Part shown: in pieces, positions 6,501-7,127 of the stretch
Layout: the number at the start of each line of letters is the position of its first letter
How positions within the stretch are numbered: position 1 is the stretch's first letter
NCBI GenBank assembly: GCA_903841915.1
Contig: CAIMKO010000049.1
Coordinates: 1 to 7,127 of the forward strand
DNA length: 7,127 nucleotides
Direction: 5' to 3'
Source: an uncultured Chitinophagaceae bacterium
GTDB taxonomy: Bacteria; Bacteroidota; Bacteroidia; Chitinophagales; Chitinophagaceae
Program-made: the position numbers and the translations under genes
The notes under the pieces: generated by a model
Told to the model about the DNA's origin: nothing
Database searches by the model: none
Seen by the model: the letters and a program-made list of their open reading frames with translations, nothing else

Positions 6501-7127
6501 GAAATTCGATGAGGCTTCCAAAAGAGAATACCGCAATTATAAATATCAGTATGCAAGTATCCTGTACACCAATGATGCCATCCGCAATTTTATAGAACAG
6601 TATCAACAAAGAAGTGATTTTAAAAACACGGTCTTTCTGATAACGGGCGATCACCGAATGCCCGAAATACCAATGATCAGTAAACTGGATCGTTATCATG
6701 TTCCTTTAATTATGTATTCGCCTTTATTAAAACGCACTGCAAAATTCTCTTCCGTCAGCACACATTTCGATGTGTTGCCGAGTATGATGATGTGGTTGAA
6801 AAAAGCTCATGGCCTTCAAGTGCCTTCGCTGGTAAACTGGATGGGCAGCGGATTAGACACTGCCAGAAATTTCAGGAATATTCATGCCTATCCTTTAATG
6901 CAAACCAAGAATGATATCATTGACTTTGTGATGGGAGAATATATGATCAATGCGAATACACTCTTCAAGATCACCAGCGACATGAACCTTACACAAGTGG
7001 ATGATGCAAATAAATATAACCAGTTGAAATCTGCATTCGATCTATTCAAAAGAAAGAATGATGAATTTATAAATGGAAAAAAATTAGTCCCCGATAGTTT
7101 ACTGCAACAATATTTACCTAAAAAATA
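3595..7127 (+). CDS. fusion of GT2 glycosyltransferase and LtaS/OpgB-like sulfatase-fold transferase
   Basis: One frame is open for 1177 codons; the window ends in TA after the last lysine codon, so the stop is probably cut off by one base. A membrane segment (about 10-37) leads into a cytoplasmic GT2 domain: PAYNEG (69-74), NDGS with D99, NGGKADALN (152-160), DVD (175-177), GED (282-284) and QRNRW (326-330), the Q..RW signature of processive synthases. Hydrophobic segments follow (about 355-458), then a polar linker (460-517). The second half has five membrane segments (about 518-540, 559-578, 585-608, 634-658, 665-683) and a sulfatase-fold domain (about 778-1100) with E787, T827 in GGRT, H947 in STHSP and D1019-H1020 in GDH. 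These match the metal ligands and threonine nucleophile of LtaS. Predicted role: polymerise a glycan, move it across the inner membrane, then attach a phospholipid-derived head group outside. Substrates are unknown. It overlaps the HEAT gene by four bases. Confidence 0.88.
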   Translation, partial: MSLESITDIMFDILMYGIFAYSVLLVLSYIFIGLYSIGETRTYLYKNSFTDYRLLAASPHAPSVSILAPAYNEGKTIIENVRSLLSIYYSNLEVIILNDGSKDDSLEKLIEAFELKKVHFFVNYQIPTKTVRGVYKSSNPVYSKLVVVDKENGGKADALNVGVNTASNDYLVCIDVDCILEQDALLKMVKPFLEETDRKVIASGGVVRIANSCIIEDGKLIKVKIPKQYLPRMQSLEYIRAFILGRMAWSRLNGLMLISGAFGAFDKEIVIKAGGYNHNTVGEDMELVVRMRRYLEEKKEKYRVTYIPDPLCWTEAPESLQILGRQRNRWARGTYETLFFHRKMFFNPRYHLMGMLSYPYWFFFEFLAPIIEFLGFIFFFVFAALGMIEWYFFMVYLFFVVCFGYLYSAFAIYMEIITYNQYKKRSEIFLLIVTALTEPFYFHPFVVWSAIQGYIDLIKKNKAWGEMTRTGFAQTKTATTVQEISSDQTLIKKVNPVVVFFKKIPEKFIRSAKDFSGYAMALLLLLLAARILEFSLEVFKHGIPKLFFKVIVFGLTKDLAYFLSTGLIWFLPFAVLYLLHKKAAQLFFIGLSVTLILIQISLSQYFLTTLVPLGADLWGYSWNDIKQTVGAAGAVNITAILIFSLALLLIILSFIYLPKKLKLGGFFTALVFVLFISSIAFNFLSKTNKWLPGQEYSNNIALNKSYFFFNASLQHFFPAAKQQDIYADSYSGDFGSEADKNNSVVSFNYVDEKNYPFLHTVDSSADVLSPFFTAEKTPPNIVILLVEGLGRAFTNKGAYLGNFTPFIDSLADKSLYWENFLSEGGRTFAVLPSFIGSLPFAKNGFNELGENMPEHLSLLSLLQHNGYNTSFHYGGESSFDNMNTYLRKNQVNSINDEPTFPSGFSKMPGQNGFTWGYGDKDLFKRFFETKQNTQQPFASIVLTVSTHSPFFINEQDHYLQRFEQRMDELKFDEASKREYRNYKYQYASILYTNDAIRNFIEQYQQRSDFKNTVFLITGDHRMPEIPMISKLDRYHVPLIMYSPLLKRTAKFSSVSTHFDVLPSMMMWLKKAHGLQVPSLVNWMGSGLDTARNFRNIHAYPLMQTKNDIIDFVMGEYMINANTLFKITSDMNLTQVDDANKYNQLKSAFDLFKRKNDEFINGKKLVPDSLLQQYLPKK

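Noticed and set aside
5723..6699. Several short open frames on both strands (5723-5950 plus, 5988-6188 minus, 6358-6699 minus)
   Set aside because: They overlap the sulfatase-fold domain, whose conserved residues are all read in the 3595 frame, and have no start context or recognisable domain.

Overview
The window looks like a chromosomal piece of a Bacteroidota genome, most likely Chitinophagaceae-like. The DNA is AT-rich, start codons lack clear Shine-Dalgarno sequences, one promoter has the Bacteroidota -7 form TAnnTTTG, and there is a small secreted beta-barrel protein of a family common in this phylum. The lineage is an inference from style, not from a marker gene.

Layout. Bases 1-611 hold no gene but are dense in repeats: a run of short hairpins (1-140), then two 150-bp direct repeats that are 94% identical (145-294 and 391-540), then the terminator of the next gene. 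A minus-strand gene (612-1409) encodes a signal-peptide-bearing outer-membrane beta-barrel protein. From 1584 to the end, four genes run on the plus strand: an HPt phosphotransfer protein (1584-1970), a receiver-only response regulator (2037-2393), a membrane-anchored HEAT-repeat protein (2507-3598), and a very large open frame (3595 to the window edge, 1177 codons).

The large gene is the main result. Read codon by codon, it is one uninterrupted chain. It joins a complete GT2 glycosyltransferase (ND at 98-99, DVD at 175-177, GED at 282-284, QRNRW at 326-330, membrane segments around it) to a complete LtaS/OpgB-type module (five membrane segments, then a sulfatase-fold domain with E787, T827, H947 and D1019-H1020). 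This predicts one protein that builds and passes a glycan through the inner membrane and decorates it on the outside with a phosphoglycerol-like or phosphoethanolamine-like group taken from a phospholipid.

How the genes may work together (inference). The HEAT gene overlaps the fusion gene by four bases (ATGA), so the two are probably translationally coupled and physical partners. The HPt and single receiver upstream supply the last two steps of a phosphorelay without a kinase or DNA-binding output. They may therefore control the HEAT-synthase complex by protein contact rather than by transcription. Neither a kinase nor an outer-membrane export pore lies in the window; they could lie outside it.
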